Source: DATMFV01 sp964651005
Lineage (GTDB): Bacteria; Verrucomicrobiota; Verrucomicrobiia; Chthoniobacterales; Chthoniobacteraceae
Assembly: GCA_964651005.1 (NCBI GenBank)
Contig: CAZYVL010000063.1
Coordinates: forward strand, 1 to 14,484
Direction: 5' to 3'
DNA length: 14,484 nt
Made by a program: the position numbers and the translations under genes. Below the pieces are notes generated by a model that saw nothing but the letters and a program-made list of their open reading frames with translations, was not told where the DNA came from and did no database searches. Below are positions 13,827 through 14,484 of this stretch, in pieces (positions within the stretch are counted from its first letter, which is position 1; the number at the start of each line of letters is the position of its first letter).

Positions 13827-14484
13827 TCAGGCAGCCTTCAGGCGATACCGCGCCGGGCTGACTTTTTCAAGACCCTCCACGCGCTTCCCGGTCGTGACGA
13901 ACCAGATATAGAGGTTCTTGTATTTGGTTCCGGTTTTCTCGGCGAGATCCTTGATCGAGATGCCGTTCTCTCCGGCTTTTTTTAATTCGGAAAGGATCTG
14001 ATCTTTGAGTTCCCCGCGCTTGGCTGCGGGCTTACCGGCTTTCCGTCCTTTGGAGCCGGGTGGGCGACCCACTTTTCCCGGTTTGGCAACCTTGGTTGCC
14101 TTTACCGCTTTGGGAGCCTTGATCGCTTTTGCTTTCGAAGCCTTGGTCGCTTTTGTCGCTTTCCTGCCCCGGGTTTTCTTTTCCTGGGCCGGTTTGGCGG
14201 AAGTGGCAGAAGTGGCAGAAGTGGCGGATCTAGCGGATTGGGAGCCGGACCCGTTCAGGGCAAACCGGGCCACGCCGGTTTTCTTGAGATTGCCGATCGT
14301 CTTCTTGTTGGTGCTAAACCAGGAAGAGATATTGCCGGGTTTGGTGCCGATCCGGGCGGCGAGATCGCGAATCGCCATTCCTTCCGGACCCGCTGCGGCG
14401 AGCAAATCCAAAATCTGTTGCCTCAAGATCCCATGACGCCCCCTGCGCCCGTTCCCCGTTTTGCCCGTTTTCCCCGTTTTGCCC
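13827..14484 (-). CDS. Lys/Ala-rich DNA-binding protein with two winged-helix-like modules and an AT-hook-like linker (5' end outside window)
   Basis: I do not recognise a named family. Counting from TTG 14426, the two ends of the protein are repeats of one module: residues about 1-59 (RQQILDLLAAAGPEG ... ARFALNG) and about 140-199 (LKDQILSELKKAGENG ... ARYRLKAA). They share Q-I-L, an A-G-x-x-G turn, I-x-D-L-A, G-T-K, W-F-x-T and a final A-R-x-x-L, consistent with a winged helix-turn-helix. Between them lies a linker rich in KATKA repeats with TRGRK and KVGRPPGSKGRK, like AT-hooks and the tails of eukaryotic H1. A nucleoid or chromatin role is inferred. TTG 14426 is the first conventional start, but module homology (RHGIL versus KRGEL) extends upstream of it and the frame stays open to the window edge through GKT repeats, so the true start is probably outside. 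A/T-richer codons than its neighbours reflect its lysines. Confidence 0.72.
   Translation of the reverse strand, partial: GKTGKTGKTGNGRRGRHGILRQQILDLLAAAGPEGMAIRDLAARIGTKPGNISSWFSTNKKTIGNLKKTGVARFALNGSGSQSARSATSATSATSAKPAQEKKTRGRKATKATKASKAKAIKAPKAVKATKVAKPGKVGRPPGSKGRKAGKPAAKRGELKDQILSELKKAGENGISIKDLAEKTGTKYKNLYIWFVTTGKRVEGLEKVSPARYRLKAA
14200..14226 (-). repeat. Three 9-base tandem repeats coding Ser-Ala-Thr units
   Basis: Three copies of the plus-strand unit GAAGTGGCA (last copy ending in G) encode SAT-SAT-SAT on the minus strand, at the start of the linker of the DNA-binding protein. The near-identity of the copies suggests recent slippage. Confidence 0.75.
14458..14484 (-). repeat. 9-base tandem repeats (GGGCAAAAC / GGGGAAAAC) at the window edge
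   Basis: Read on the minus strand, GGGCAAAAC, GGGGAAAAC and GGGCAAAAC follow each other, and a partial GGGGAAC copy comes next. In the frame of the DNA-binding protein they encode Gly-Lys-Thr triplets. The array continues beyond the window. It is either an N-terminal basic linker of that protein or a noncoding repeat just upstream. Confidence 0.7.

Noticed and set aside
14005..14436. 143-codon plus-strand frame
   Set aside because: Antisense to the repeated DNA-binding protein; its hydrophobic runs are the complement of Lys/Ala codons.

Overview
The window is GC-rich, densely coding bacterial chromosome with ten genes and no intergenic gap above about 130 bases. LPS-type enzymes (a lipid A acyltransferase-like domain fused to a heptosyltransferase), a Lol-style lipoprotein and a periplasmic amidase indicate a Gram-negative, diderm cell. 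The mixture of a YmdB-type phosphoesterase, a SecG with a long Ala/Pro tail, an acyltransferase-GT9 fusion and a Lys/Ala-rich, AT-hook-like chromatin protein suggests the PVC group, most likely Verrucomicrobiota. That placement is inference, since there is no rRNA or other marker here.

Left block, all on the + strand (1-9818): the 3' part of an NtrC-type sigma-54 response regulator; secG; an OppA-like lipoprotein without its permease genes; the acyltransferase-heptosyltransferase fusion; a one-gene ABC exporter with its ATPase ahead of its membrane domain; and a 740-residue CPA1 antiporter carrying RCK-like and PTS EIIA-like domains. The unifying theme is the envelope: protein export, peptide uptake or signalling, lipid A and core assembly, export, and ion homeostasis.

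Right block (9819-14484): YmdB (-) diverges from a secreted N-acetylmuramoyl-L-alanine amidase (+) across only 36 bp. A LysR regulator (-) diverges from yggS (+) across 54 bp. A bidirectional-looking hairpin follows, and then a Lys/Ala-rich DNA-binding protein on the - strand that runs off the right edge. The gene pairs antiporter/ymdB, amidase/lysR and yggS/DNA-binding protein converge.

Translation signals fall into two classes. The OppA-like gene, the fusion gene, ymdB and the amidase have clear Shine-Dalgarno sequences. secG and lysR have none, and each shows a -10-like hexamer ending 7-8 bases before a start codon preceded by a C-rich run, as expected for leaderless mRNAs. The most unusual items are the repeated winged-helix/AT-hook-like protein at the right edge, the two multidomain fusions, and a terminator hairpin whose tip has the form of a tRNA anticodon arm. 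I saw no CRISPR array, insertion sequence or complete tRNA or rRNA gene.
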